NCBI GenBank assembly: GCA_033763895.1
Contig: JANRJQ010000013.1
Span: 1 to 62,416 of the forward strand
Length of the DNA stretch: 62,416 bases
Direction of reading: 5' to 3'
DNA from: Chloroherpetonaceae bacterium
GTDB taxonomy: Bacteria; Bacteroidota; Chlorobiia; Chlorobiales; Thermochlorobacteraceae
Part shown: piece after piece, positions 51,667 to 59,964 of the stretch
Position numbering within the stretch: the stretch's first letter is position 1
Layout: the number at the start of each line of letters is the position of its first letter
The notes under the pieces: model-generated
Database searches by the model: none
Seen by the model: the letters and a program-made list of their open reading frames with translations, nothing else
What the model was told of the DNA's origin: nothing
Program-made: the position numbers and the translations under genes

Positions 51667-53238
51667 CTAATCTCGGTGCTGTTGCATTCTAAAAAAGCCG
51701 AAGGAGCAAATAAAAAATAGTAGAGATCCTAAGGCAAAATAAAGAGGAACTGAAAAATCAGCAATTCCAAAAAAGCCTGAGAAATCCAGTGACGGTTCTT
51801 TCGGCGAATTTTCAACGATATAAATGAAAAGCAAAAAAGATACGATAAAGAGTTTAGAGTTACCACTTAAAATTCCAAATGACTGTGAAACCAAAACGAT
51901 GGTGATAATCCCGCAAAAAAGTGAAAAACCCAACTGAAAATCGAAGAGGAATAATCGCGCGAGAGGAACTAATAATATTGCTGAAAGAATGAATTGGCCG
52001 GCGAAGATTTTCCTAAAAAGATATAATTCTTTGGTCCTTGGCGTGGCATAAAGGAGCGAGAGTACGCCGGCTTGGCGGTCACGAATCGGCAAATCGGCAA
52101 GCAGCGGCATCGCTCCAAAAAATGCTATGATTGGAAAAATGTGCCTTGTTGTTTCAAGGTCTGAAGTGATAAATGCCCCCACCCAAATTCCAATCCCCAA
52201 AACGAATACCAAAGGATGTTGATGAAGAGAAAGCAACGCCTCTTGAAGCACGCCATTGATAAACGGAAATGGAAGAGTAAAAGAAGGCAATAAGGCTCGT
52301 GAAACCGGTTTCAAGGTTTGATTAATTGAAAGAAACCAATTTCTTGAATTGGCTTTGTTGGCACTCTTGATTAACTCGGGATTAAACCGATGAAAGAATA
52401 ACAAGGCAACACCAAGTAATGGTATCCATAAAATGGCAGAGGTGAACCGCGAAAGCAAAAACATTGGCTCCGGTGAAAATCCATTATAAGAAACGGTGGG
52501 CGTTCCCGGCTTATACTCCACAGCCCCTACCGCAAATGACTTTGTGCCAAATTGATTTTGAAATATATCTTGCAAAGCGATTAAGCCAATGGAATCAATA
52601 AACCGATGCCACGAATTCTCAGACTCCATCGACTGAGAGATAAGGCTCAGCAAAAAAACCCAAACAAAAAAATACAGGATATCGCCACCGCGGCCGGAAA
52701 GTGGCTTAATACTTTCAAAGAGCAATGCAATCACCGCAATAAACACAAGCCCCGGCAAGGCAATCAATCCAAAGTGGAAAAGGTAAGGCCATAACGCAAA
52801 AGTGCCTTCACCTCTCAGAAAGAACATCGCAATGCTGCCCATCATTTGTGCCGCCATTATTGAAAAGAGCAAGGCAAAATTGCCAAGGAACTTCCCAAAA
52901 AGATACTCGGTATTTGTTATTGGGGTGGAGGCCAACAGTAGCCCAACGCCGCTTTGTATATCTCGGCGGATGGTATGACTAACGATGTAATATCCAAAAA
53001 GAGTAAGAAGAATCGTACAGAACATCGCAGAGCCAAGGGCAATGGTATCGGGGCTATAAGTTGCTCGAACGCCTTTTATCATAATCATTGTCAACCCAGA
53101 GGAAGGGTCGGGGATGAGAAAAAAAGTTCCTCCAATGGTTAAGAGCAAAACGGCAAAAGTTGAAAGCCGCGGAAAACGTAACTTAAAATCGGTGAGCACA
53201 ATCTCGCGCAAAACCGATAAACGTAGTGATTGTTTCAT
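51667..53238 (-). CDS. ABC transporter permease
   Basis: A 523-residue membrane protein with about ten hydrophobic segments. The opening VLTDFKLRFPRLSTFAVLLLTIGG and HTIRRDIQSGVGLLLASTPITNTEYLFGKFLGN, followed by a second half with a similar DRQAGVLSLLYATPRTKELYLFRKI, show an internal duplication of the ABC-2 fold (two coupling loops R...G....TP). Its start overlaps the ATPase stop by 4 bp. The substrate is unknown. Confidence 0.85.
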   Translation of the reverse strand: MKQSLRLSVLREIVLTDFKLRFPRLSTFAVLLLTIGGTFFLIPDPSSGLTMIMIKGVRATYSPDTIALGSAMFCTILLTLFGYYIVSHTIRRDIQSGVGLLLASTPITNTEYLFGKFLGNFALLFSIMAAQMMGSIAMFFLRGEGTFALWPYLFHFGLIALPGLVFIAVIALLFESIKPLSGRGGDILYFFVWVFLLSLISQSMESENSWHRFIDSIGLIALQDIFQNQFGTKSFAVGAVEYKPGTPTVSYNGFSPEPMFLLSRFTSAILWIPLLGVALLFFHRFNPELIKSANKANSRNWFLSINQTLKPVSRALLPSFTLPFPFINGVLQEALLSLHQHPLVFVLGIGIWVGAFITSDLETTRHIFPIIAFFGAMPLLADLPIRDRQAGVLSLLYATPRTKELYLFRKIFAGQFILSAILLVPLARLFLFDFQLGFSLFCGIITIVLVSQSFGILSGNSKLFIVSFLLFIYIVENSPKEPSLDFSGFFGIADFSVPLYFALGSLLFFICSFGFFRMQQHRD

Positions 53239-54113
53239 TGTGTAAGGAAAGAAGGGTTTTGAGAAAAATTCATCACATAGAGAAATGCATCCTCAAGAGA
53301 AGGCTCAACAAGGGAAGCGTTGGGATGCGGTTTTTCATTTGAAACCACACGGATAAAAATGCCATCCGCCTTTCTCACTGCCGATGAAACTTTCAGCGAT
53401 GCGCGGAGTGACTCGAAATCATGAGAAGTGATTAAAAACTCCCACACCCTTCCTTTAGCTCGCAACATCAGATTCTCCGGCGATTCATGCACGAGAAGGG
53501 TGCCCGCCTTCATGATGGCGATGTCCGTTGCAATCGATTCTATATCGGAAACTATATGAGTAGATAGGATGACCAATTTCCCCTGACCAATATCGCTTAA
53601 AATATTTCGAAACCGAACCCGCTCTTCGGGGTCAAGTCCGGCCGTGGGTTCATCGACGATGAGCAGCTTAGGATCGTTTATGAGTGCCTGCGCAATTCCT
53701 AACCGTTGCCGCATTCCCCCCGAGAAAGAGGCGGCGTTGCGATGCATCACCGAATGGAGATTCACCAACTCAAGCATTTCGGTAATCTTCGATTTCGATC
53801 GAACGCCTTTTAATGAGGCGATGTAAGTCAAAAATTCCAAAGCAGTGAGATTATCATAAACACCAAAATCTTGAGGAAGAAAACCCAATTTCATGCGGAG
53901 CGCTTCCGGCTCTTTAAGAAGATCAATTCCATCGAAAAATATCGCTCCAACACTTGGCTTTGTGAGGGTGGCGATGAGCTGCATCAAAGTTGTTTTTCCG
54001 GCACCATTTGGCCCTAAAAGTCCCAAGACGCCCGATCGTTGTGTCAAAGAAAAGTCTTTAACGCCATAATGACCCGAGGAGTAACGTTTTGAAACTAGTT
54101 GAATCTCAAGCAT
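53235..54113 (-). CDS. ABC transporter ATPase
   Basis: A 292-residue ATPase from the ATG at 54113 (MLEIQLVSKRYSSGHYG); a longer frame to 54176 has no signal or ribosome site. Walker A GPNGAGKTT, Q loop LPQDFGVYD, signature FSGGMRQRLGIAQ, Walker B LLIVDEPTAGLDP and switch LSTHIVSDIESI are intact. It is translationally coupled to the permease (ATGA) and lies behind two operator-like palindromes. Confidence 0.95.
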   Translation of the reverse strand: MLEIQLVSKRYSSGHYGVKDFSLTQRSGVLGLLGPNGAGKTTLMQLIATLTKPSVGAIFFDGIDLLKEPEALRMKLGFLPQDFGVYDNLTALEFLTYIASLKGVRSKSKITEMLELVNLHSVMHRNAASFSGGMRQRLGIAQALINDPKLLIVDEPTAGLDPEERVRFRNILSDIGQGKLVILSTHIVSDIESIATDIAIMKAGTLLVHESPENLMLRAKGRVWEFLITSHDFESLRASLKVSSAVRKADGIFIRVVSNEKPHPNASLVEPSLEDAFLYVMNFSQNPSFLTQ

Positions 54114-54196
54114 AGATGAAATGCAAGTTGAATATTTTACCAAGGGGATATCGAGGGGAGAAAAAGTAAAACGCAATCACATAAGAAAAGTTACCG

Positions 54197-54243
54197 ATTG
54201 AACTACAATCAATTTAGCTTTGGTCAATTGAACTATCGTCAAT
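54197..54243 (-). promoter_or_regulatory. Two identical palindromic operator-like sites
   Basis: ATTGA-N7-TCAAT occurs at 54197-54213 and 54227-54243, exactly 30 bp (about three helix turns) apart, 84 bp upstream of the ABC ATPase start. The N7 parts share ACTA. The layout suggests cooperative binding of a dimeric regulator; the regulator is not identified. Confidence 0.55.
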
Positions 54244-54281
54244 CGATCTAAGCAATGACAACATCAAGGGTAAGGCTCAAT

Positions 54282-54305
54282 AAAAAAGGGACGCAATTGC
54301 GTCCC
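54282..54305 (-). terminator. Terminator of the fused E1 gene
   Basis: The 18-bp perfect palindrome GGGACGCAATTGCGTCCC (54288-54305) is followed on the minus strand by six T. It lies 40 bp after the stop of the dehydrogenase gene. Confidence 0.8.
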
Positions 54306-54344
54306 TATCAAATCGAAAATAGGCTGACTAGCCTTGTACCGCTT

Positions 54345-56591
54345 TTAATATTGTGAGAGTTTTAATGCTGCTTGGAAAACCTTTTCTGCATTGGGCAAAG
54401 TAAATTCTTCCAAAAACTTTGAAAACCCGACCGGCGTATCGGTTGAGCCGATGCGCATAATCGGAGCATCCAAGTGTTCGAAGCAATTTTCAGCAATGAG
54501 TGCAGCAATTTCTCCTCCAAACCCACCAAAGACTTTATCTTCATGTACAATGAGCACTTTGTTGGTTTTCTTCACTGTTGCAATAATGGCATCGGTATCA
54601 AGCGGTCGAATTGAGCGAAGGTCGAGCACTTCGGCAGAAATTTGATATTCATTCTGCAAGCGTTCAGCCGCAAGCAATGAATGATGCACGGTTGTGCCAT
54701 AGCTGATAATGGAAAGATCAGATCCGTAGCGGCGCGTGCGTGCCTTTCCAAAAGGAATTAATACTTTATCCTTTAACCGTTTGGTTTTTGACCACGGGTT
54801 GTTATAAAGAAACTTCGGTTCTAAAATTACCGTGAAGCCTTTTGCTCTGAATGCGGAGCGCATCAACCCTTGAATATCATCACCAAAGGCCGGAATTACG
54901 ATTCGCATGCCGGGGAAGGTGGCAAATGCACCTTCCACATTTTGTGAGTGATAAAGTCCGCCGCCGATATAGCCCCCTGAAGCAACACGCATGACAATAT
55001 TCGGAGCAAATTGACCTTTCGTACGCCAGTATTCGTGTGTACACTCCACCACTTGTTCCATCGCCGGCCAAATGTAGTCTGCAAATTCAGCGCCTTCAAT
55101 CAACACCCAAATATCTTCGCGGTAGCGTGAAAAACCATTGGCGGTGCCAACAATAAAATCTTCGGCAATTGGTGCATTGAACACACGTCGCTCGCCAAAT
55201 TCTTGGAGCATGCCTTTATCGACATTAAAGATGCCGCCTTTCTCTTTTGAAGCCACATCTTGTCCCCAAAGGAACGTGTTCGGGTTTCGGCGGAATTCCT
55301 CTTTTTGTGTCAGGTTCAATCCTTGAAGCAAGGTGATGACTTCATCGGTATAAAGATCGGAAGGGTTTTCGGGCGAATCAAGCGCGTGCAAGTCGCCGTC
55401 AACCGGGTGGAACTCGGGAATGATAAAATTCATCGCTGACTCGGGCTTGGGCGTGGGTGATTTTTCACCGCGTTCACACGCATCGGCAATCACCGCATCG
55501 GCTTCCTTTTCGATCTCATGCATTTCAGCTTCGGTAAGAATCTGGTGCTCGAGCAAGTAGTGGCGAAATTTCACGAGAGGGTCTCGCTGTTTGATTTCAT
55601 CCAGTTCTTCTTGCGAACGGTAAAGCAAGTGATTATCTGAATTGGAGTGTGACCCGATTCGTTCGCAATCGGCTTCAACGAGAACAGGGCCTTTACCTGC
55701 AAGCACATGTTGAACGGCGTCTTGCATTGCTCGCCAAGAGTCAAAAACATCGGTACCATCGCAGAAGATGATTCTTAGGTTCGGGAAACCGCTATACACC
55801 TGTGCGATCGGCGTAACTGAAAACTGATCTTTCACCGGAACACTGATTCCAAAACGGTTATTTTGAATGACAAAAATGGCCGGAAGTTTTTCGCGGTCAA
55901 GCCCGTTCAAGGCTTCATAAAAATACCCTTCAGAGCAAGAGGATTCGCCGGCAGAGTAAAATGCAATTTCATCACCCTCATATTTTTTTATTGCTCGTGC
56001 CACACCGGCAGCGTGTTGCGAGTGATTACCTGTAAGCGACGATACGTTTTGAACACGCATTGAAGGCTTAGCAAAGTGATTCGACATGTGGCGGCCACCA
56101 CCGGCAACATCGGCATCGCGCGAAAGACCGTTAAGAATAATTTCTTCGGGCGTGAGACCGGCTGCAAGCGACGTCATCATATCGCGGTAATAAGGGAACA
56201 GAAAATCTTTATTCGGGCGAAACGAAAGCCCAAGCGCCATTTGAATGGCATCGTGGCCTTGATATGGGGCGTGATACGACCAGCCCATCCCTTTTTTCAA
56301 ATACCCCGCCGCTTTGATATCCAATTGACGACCGGTGTAAAGGAGGCTATACCACTTTTTGAGCGTATAAGTCTCAAGGTTCATTTCAAGGTGCTTGGCC
56401 GTTTCAACGGCGGCTTCAGAGAGCGCGGCTTGTGCTGGCATTGTAACTTCAGTTAAGTGTTTTTGAATCGAAGCATGAACATTTGAAGAGGGTTGAGACG
56501 TGCGTAAATGTGATGAAGACTTGTTGCTGACGGAAGTCACCTTTGAGGACTTCGATTTAGCTGGAGCTTTTTTTACTTCTGATTTCTTCAC
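54345..56591 (-). CDS. Fused E1-alpha/E1-beta 2-oxo acid dehydrogenase (branched-chain type)
   Basis: A 748-residue protein if started at the GTG at 56591; a TTG at 56663 would give 772. After a Lys/Ser-rich head of 60 residues the alpha part runs from about 85 to 390 (KKWYSLLYTGRQLDIKAAGYLKKG, GRHMSNHFA, YSAGESSCSEGYFYEAL with Asn-Asn closing the TPP site) and the beta part from about 430 (WGQDVASKEKGGIFNVDKGMLQEFG, EGAEFADYIWPAMEQ, VIVHEDKVFGGFG). The order is that of 2-oxoisovalerate dehydrogenases, common as fusions in Bacteroidota. The TPP loop reads GES rather than GDG, a known variant. E2 and E3 are not nearby. Confidence 0.88.
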   Translation of the reverse strand: MKKSEVKKAPAKSKSSKVTSVSNKSSSHLRTSQPSSNVHASIQKHLTEVTMPAQAALSEAAVETAKHLEMNLETYTLKKWYSLLYTGRQLDIKAAGYLKKGMGWSYHAPYQGHDAIQMALGLSFRPNKDFLFPYYRDMMTSLAAGLTPEEIILNGLSRDADVAGGGRHMSNHFAKPSMRVQNVSSLTGNHSQHAAGVARAIKKYEGDEIAFYSAGESSCSEGYFYEALNGLDREKLPAIFVIQNNRFGISVPVKDQFSVTPIAQVYSGFPNLRIIFCDGTDVFDSWRAMQDAVQHVLAGKGPVLVEADCERIGSHSNSDNHLLYRSQEELDEIKQRDPLVKFRHYLLEHQILTEAEMHEIEKEADAVIADACERGEKSPTPKPESAMNFIIPEFHPVDGDLHALDSPENPSDLYTDEVITLLQGLNLTQKEEFRRNPNTFLWGQDVASKEKGGIFNVDKGMLQEFGERRVFNAPIAEDFIVGTANGFSRYREDIWVLIEGAEFADYIWPAMEQVVECTHEYWRTKGQFAPNIVMRVASGGYIGGGLYHSQNVEGAFATFPGMRIVIPAFGDDIQGLMRSAFRAKGFTVILEPKFLYNNPWSKTKRLKDKVLIPFGKARTRRYGSDLSIISYGTTVHHSLLAAERLQNEYQISAEVLDLRSIRPLDTDAIIATVKKTNKVLIVHEDKVFGGFGGEIAALIAENCFEHLDAPIMRIGSTDTPVGFSKFLEEFTLPNAEKVFQAALKLSQY

Positions 56592-56809
56592 GCTGAATAC
56601 TAAAATTGAGGCAGGAGCTAACCTGCTAAAATTGGTGAGGCGGCTCTCTCTAACCGCACCCAAAAATCGGTGAAAAAGTTCTGCTAAATGTAAATCAATG
56701 CAAGCGTTTTCGAATGAATTTCAAAAATATGATTTTTTTAAGCGCTTGCCAAGAAGTGAAAACAAAAGGCGAAAAGTAAATGGGAGAATAAAATTGCTGC
56801 CGTAATCAT

Positions 56810-57349
56810 TTATTGACCAATATGAAGTTTCAATCGCTCGACAACGTCAAAAACGATTGGGCAGAGCGTGTAGTTTTCGAGCACTTGTCGAAACCGATAT
56901 TTGAAATGCGGCTTATCAAGGTGTGGGAAATCGGCGCACGAGAGCGGCCGCTCTTGATAAACGCTGCAAAGATTTCCTTTGAGCATTGGGCACGGCTTAG
57001 GTTTGAGATAATAGATGAATTCTTGATTTCCGGCTTCGTCTAAAAATGGAATCGAATCGGTGTGGTTTTCAATAAATTGCGCGAGCGTCATTCCCTTTGC
57101 ATTAGCTAAAGGAGTTAGTTCGGATACTAAAACTGCTGGGCGAGGGATTTTGCAGCAATTGGCGCAAGCGGTGCAATCGATTTCAGCAGAAACGATGAGG
57201 TAAAGCTGTTGCACAAGCGGGTCAATGAGTGACGAAGGAAACTGCCGAAGCAAACGACCAAACGCCTCATTTTCGACGCGCTTTTCTTTCGCGAGGATTG
57301 GTAAATCAGTAGGTGAAATCATTAGTTTCTCATTCGCTATAACATACAC
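56810..57349 (-). CDS. YkgJ-family cysteine-cluster protein
   Basis: A 179-residue protein; an inner ATG at 57322 (MISPTDLPILAKEKRVENEAF) is an alternative start. The cluster motifs CTACANCCKIPRPAVLVSELT and CPMLKGNLCSVYQERPLSCADFPHL are those of the UPF0153/YkgJ family, which binds a metal or Fe-S cluster through the five to eight Cys residues. The role is unknown. It stands alone between the fused E1 and the Cys-rich peptide genes. Confidence 0.88.
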   Translation of the reverse strand: MYVIANEKLMISPTDLPILAKEKRVENEAFGRLLRQFPSSLIDPLVQQLYLIVSAEIDCTACANCCKIPRPAVLVSELTPLANAKGMTLAQFIENHTDSIPFLDEAGNQEFIYYLKPKPCPMLKGNLCSVYQERPLSCADFPHLDKPHFKYRFRQVLENYTLCPIVFDVVERLKLHIGQ

Positions 57350-57463
57350 TTCTCAACAATTTTTAAGCTAGAAAAAACGAGGAAGTCAAATTGGATGTTT
57401 ATATTTAACTTTGCATCTATTGGTTAAATCCATTTAAGATTTTCTTTAAACAATTTCATAAAA

Positions 57464-57838
57464 TTGAATCGCACACTAAGCCTTTTATTAATGCTTGCCT
57501 TGTTGAGTTTACCGCTCACAAAAGGAGCACATTTACTTTCGATTGGAAAGAGTGGCTTAGGCTTGTGCTGCAAAACGAATTTGATGGTGAAGCATTCCAA
57601 CAAAGATTGTTGCAGTGCAGTTCAACCTACCGAAACCCAAAATAATGGTTGCACCGATAACGCGTGCGGCTCTAGCTGTAAAGGCAATGCACCTTGCTGT
57701 TTATCGTTTGCTGGATGTTTAGAAAAATCAATCGATATCATCCCAAATAAAGGAAATCAACAGGTGTTCTCCACGCTCGAGAATCTTTCATTAGAAGATT
57801 TTTCTCAAGATATTTTTCAGCCACCCGAAGTAGCATAA
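57464..57838 (+). CDS. Cys-rich secreted protein
   Basis: A 124-residue protein from TTG at 57464, the only start giving a full signal peptide (MNRTLSLLLMLALLSLPLTKG). The mature part has a row of Cys pairs: GLCCKTN, KDCCSAV, NACGSSC, APCCLSF, CLEK. It ends DIFQPPEVA. Cys pairs and a closing PP recall the loosely defined HYC_CC_PP secreted proteins of Bacteroidota that sit near metal-efflux genes, but the HYC motif is missing. It may bind metal or form disulfides in the periplasm. A second, smaller Cys-rich peptide gene follows 60 bp later. Confidence 0.65.
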   Translation: MNRTLSLLLMLALLSLPLTKGAHLLSIGKSGLGLCCKTNLMVKHSNKDCCSAVQPTETQNNGCTDNACGSSCKGNAPCCLSFAGCLEKSIDIIPNKGNQQVFSTLENLSLEDFSQDIFQPPEVA

Positions 57839-57898
57839 AAGACCGCATCTGTTGCTTTATACTAAAAGACTACTTAAAACAAATTAAATTATAATTCT

Positions 57899-58048
57899 AT
57901 GAAAAAGATCATTTTAAGCGGAATCGCTATCGTACTCATTTGTGCCGGTGCACTCTTTGCAAACGCACAAGACAGCACCAAAAAAGCGGATTGCTGTGTT
58001 GAAGGCAAAGCATGCTGCCCGAACGGTGCATGCTGCGTTGCGAAGTAA
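57899..58048 (+). CDS. Small Cys-rich secreted peptide
   Basis: A 49-residue precursor: signal MKKIILSGIAIVLICAGALFANA, then a 26-residue mature peptide with three CC pairs (ADCCVEG, KACCPNG, GACCVAK). The ATG follows an AT-rich stretch and the frame is closed by TAA and a strong terminator 16 bp later. Such evenly spaced CC pairs resemble small metal-binding or disulfide-linked peptides. The function is unknown. Positions and the adjoining terminator argue for a real gene despite its size. Confidence 0.75.
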   Translation: MKKIILSGIAIVLICAGALFANAQDSTKKADCCVEGKACCPNGACCVAK

Positions 58049-58064
58049 TGTCGCATTGAATTCT

Positions 58065-58097
58065 AAAAACGGCTGCACAAATGCAGCCGTTTTTTTA
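58065..58097 (+). terminator. Terminator of the Cys-rich peptide unit
   Basis: Perfect 13-bp stem AAAAACGGCTGCA / TGCAGCCGTTTTT with a 4-nt loop and extra T after it. Confidence 0.92.
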
Positions 58098-58120
58098 TTT
58101 ATATCAAATCATACTCAAGT

Positions 58121-58717
58121 ATGGCAAATGGGCAACCGTTAACTCCGAAAAGCTATTGCGACTATGTTCAAACCCTTCCGCCGGAATCACTTCACCGAAT
58201 CTATCACGATACCCAATATGGATTTCCAATTGAATCGGATAATGAACTCTTTGAACGCTTGATATTAGAAATTAATCAGGCAGGCCTGAGTTGGACAACG
58301 ATTCTCAATAAGCAGGAAAACTTTCGTAAGGCTTACCGAAATTTCGATATCAAAAGGGTTGCAAAATTCACAGAAAAAGATCGCGCAAGGCTGATGAATG
58401 ATGCGGGAATCATCCGCAACCGATTGAAAATCAATGCGGCGATTCACAATGCACAGATCATCTTAAATTTGCAGAAAGAGAATGGTTCATTCAAAAAATG
58501 GTTGGATTCAAATCATCCAAAAACACTTTCTGAATGGGGTAAGCTTTTCAAAAAAACTTTTGTGTTTACCGGAGGGGAAATTGTAAAAGAATTTTTAATG
58601 AGCACTGGATATTTAGAAGGTGCACATAGAAAAGATTGCCCGATTTACGAAATATCCTTAAGCGCCAACCCAAATTGGAAAAAATCAATTGAGAAAGGAA
58701 AAGAACTGCTTGGATAA
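58121..58717 (+). CDS. tag: DNA-3-methyladenine glycosylase I
   Basis: A 198-residue Tag. The motifs YHDTQYGFPIESDNELFERLILEINQAGLSW and NFRKAYRNFD match the family; the zinc ligands are in the N-terminal Cys (YCDYV) and late GAHRKDCPIY (HxxxC). The enzyme removes 3-methyladenine from alkylated DNA. Its start follows the Cys-rich peptide terminator, and the next gene overlaps its end by 8 bp. Confidence 0.93.
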   Translation: MANGQPLTPKSYCDYVQTLPPESLHRIYHDTQYGFPIESDNELFERLILEINQAGLSWTTILNKQENFRKAYRNFDIKRVAKFTEKDRARLMNDAGIIRNRLKINAAIHNAQIILNLQKENGSFKKWLDSNHPKTLSEWGKLFKKTFVFTGGEIVKEFLMSTGYLEGAHRKDCPIYEISLSANPNWKKSIEKGKELLG

Positions 58718-59108
58718 TCCAATCTTATTTTATGACGGTACATGTGGTTTTTGCCACGGCGCGGTGCAACTTTCTTTTCGTTGGTTGAAAGAGCCCTCGG
58801 TACGTTTTGCGCCACTTCAAGGAGAGACGGCAACACAGGCAAAAAGCGATTACCCACAATTTCCTTCTAGTTTGGAATCGGTGGTGTTGATTAAAGAGAA
58901 CAAAATGTATTTGGCTTCTGAGGCCTTTTTTGAACTTGCAAAGGAATTTCGATATCCTTATAAAAGTTTGACCATTTTTTCGATACTTCCAATCAAACTC
59001 TCCAACTTCTTTTATGGGATTATTGCGGAAAATCGGTATAAGTTATTTGGCAGAAAAGATGCGTGCGATATGCCTGACCCCAAAATGCGCGCCCTTTTCT
59101 TAAACTAA
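58710..59108 (+). CDS. DCC-family thiol-disulfide oxidoreductase-like protein (DUF393)
   Basis: A 132-residue protein from TTG at 58710 (MDNPILFYDGTCGFCHGAVQLSFRW), preceded by AAGGAAA at a good distance. A longer TTG start 21 bp upstream is possible. The CGFC redox motif after YDG and the later KLFGRKDAC are as in DUF393/DCC proteins, which carry a thioredoxin-like fold. The start overlaps the tag stop, so the two are coupled; a functional link is not known. Confidence 0.9.
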   Translation: MDNPILFYDGTCGFCHGAVQLSFRWLKEPSVRFAPLQGETATQAKSDYPQFPSSLESVVLIKENKMYLASEAFFELAKEFRYPYKSLTIFSILPIKLSNFFYGIIAENRYKLFGRKDACDMPDPKMRALFLN

Positions 59109-59112
59109 TCGT

Positions 59113-59724
59113 TTAAGTTAGATTTTGAGAGCTGCGTTGATTCTTTATTGTTTCCATTTGTTGCTTTAATACCTCCGGCGACATCCCGTGCGAAACCTTA
59201 AAGCCAAATCGTTTCATTAAAAATTCTTCCATCCGAATCCACTCTTCGCCATTCTTAATCAGCCCCGACCACGCACAAACTGTTATCATTTCTTCGAGTG
59301 TGGCAGAATGCGTGCGTTCCGCTTTTAGAGACTCTACGGTTTCTTTTAGGGCAATGGTCATCCGGTAACTTTCTGTGCAATCGCGAATGATTGCAAGCAT
59401 TCCCAAAGATTCACCATCTTTTAAAATAACACTGGTCGTTGCTTCCACATAAAGTTCTCGATTCGAACGGGTGATATGGCGGTAATTGCCACGGTAAGAC
59501 CCGATCTCTTTCATAGACTGAAATACCGTAGCTTCGGTTGCAGGAGGAATGTACTCATAGCGGTAAATCTCGCTGAGTGTTACTCCCATTGCTTCTTCTC
59601 TTGTTGTTTCATAAAGCAATTCAGCACCGTGATTCCAGAAAATGATCCTCTGAGTTTCATCAATTCCAATAACTGCATCTTGGATGTTTTCTAGTGCATA
59701 CGCCTGAAAATATCGAATATCCAT
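59113..59724 (-). CDS. PAS-domain protein with degenerate Cys motif
   Basis: A 203-residue protein. A PAS domain spans about 8-125 (NIQDAVIGIDETQRIIFWNHGAELLYETTREEAMGV, ending ILAIIRDCTE-type). A helix then leads to CAWSGLIKNGEEWIRMEEFLMKRFGFKVSHGMSPEVL. Many PAS proteins end in CAWCKxIxxxxGxWxxxExY...SHGxCPxC; here three of the four Cys are replaced (S, S and V), keeping only the first. There is no kinase, cyclase or DNA-binding domain. It probably senses through PAS and binds a partner. Confidence 0.85.
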   Translation of the reverse strand: MDIRYFQAYALENIQDAVIGIDETQRIIFWNHGAELLYETTREEAMGVTLSEIYRYEYIPPATEATVFQSMKEIGSYRGNYRHITRSNRELYVEATTSVILKDGESLGMLAIIRDCTESYRMTIALKETVESLKAERTHSATLEEMITVCAWSGLIKNGEEWIRMEEFLMKRFGFKVSHGMSPEVLKQQMETIKNQRSSQNLT

Positions 59725-59964
59725 TTCGATAGAGTTTAATATTAAACTACAAATATGGGTTAATGTTCGTTAGCGGCTGAAAGCAAAAAAGTAAAGTGAA
59801 TAGCACCTAAAGTACTGGAATTGAGTGATGTGGGATGATACAATAACTTGAAATATAAACGTGCCGTTCCATAAAATTTGCACAGCAATAAAATGAGGGC
59901 ATTTCTGTTCAAAATGGTTTGATTAATTTGATAGAAAACATTCAAAAGAAAGAAACCAAAGCGC

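Noticed and set aside
54845-56591. Reading the fused E1 as a pyruvate dehydrogenase or acetoin dehydrogenase.
   Set aside because: Fused alpha-beta order and the surrounding motifs fit the branched-chain 2-oxo acid group better, though substrate cannot be proven by sequence.
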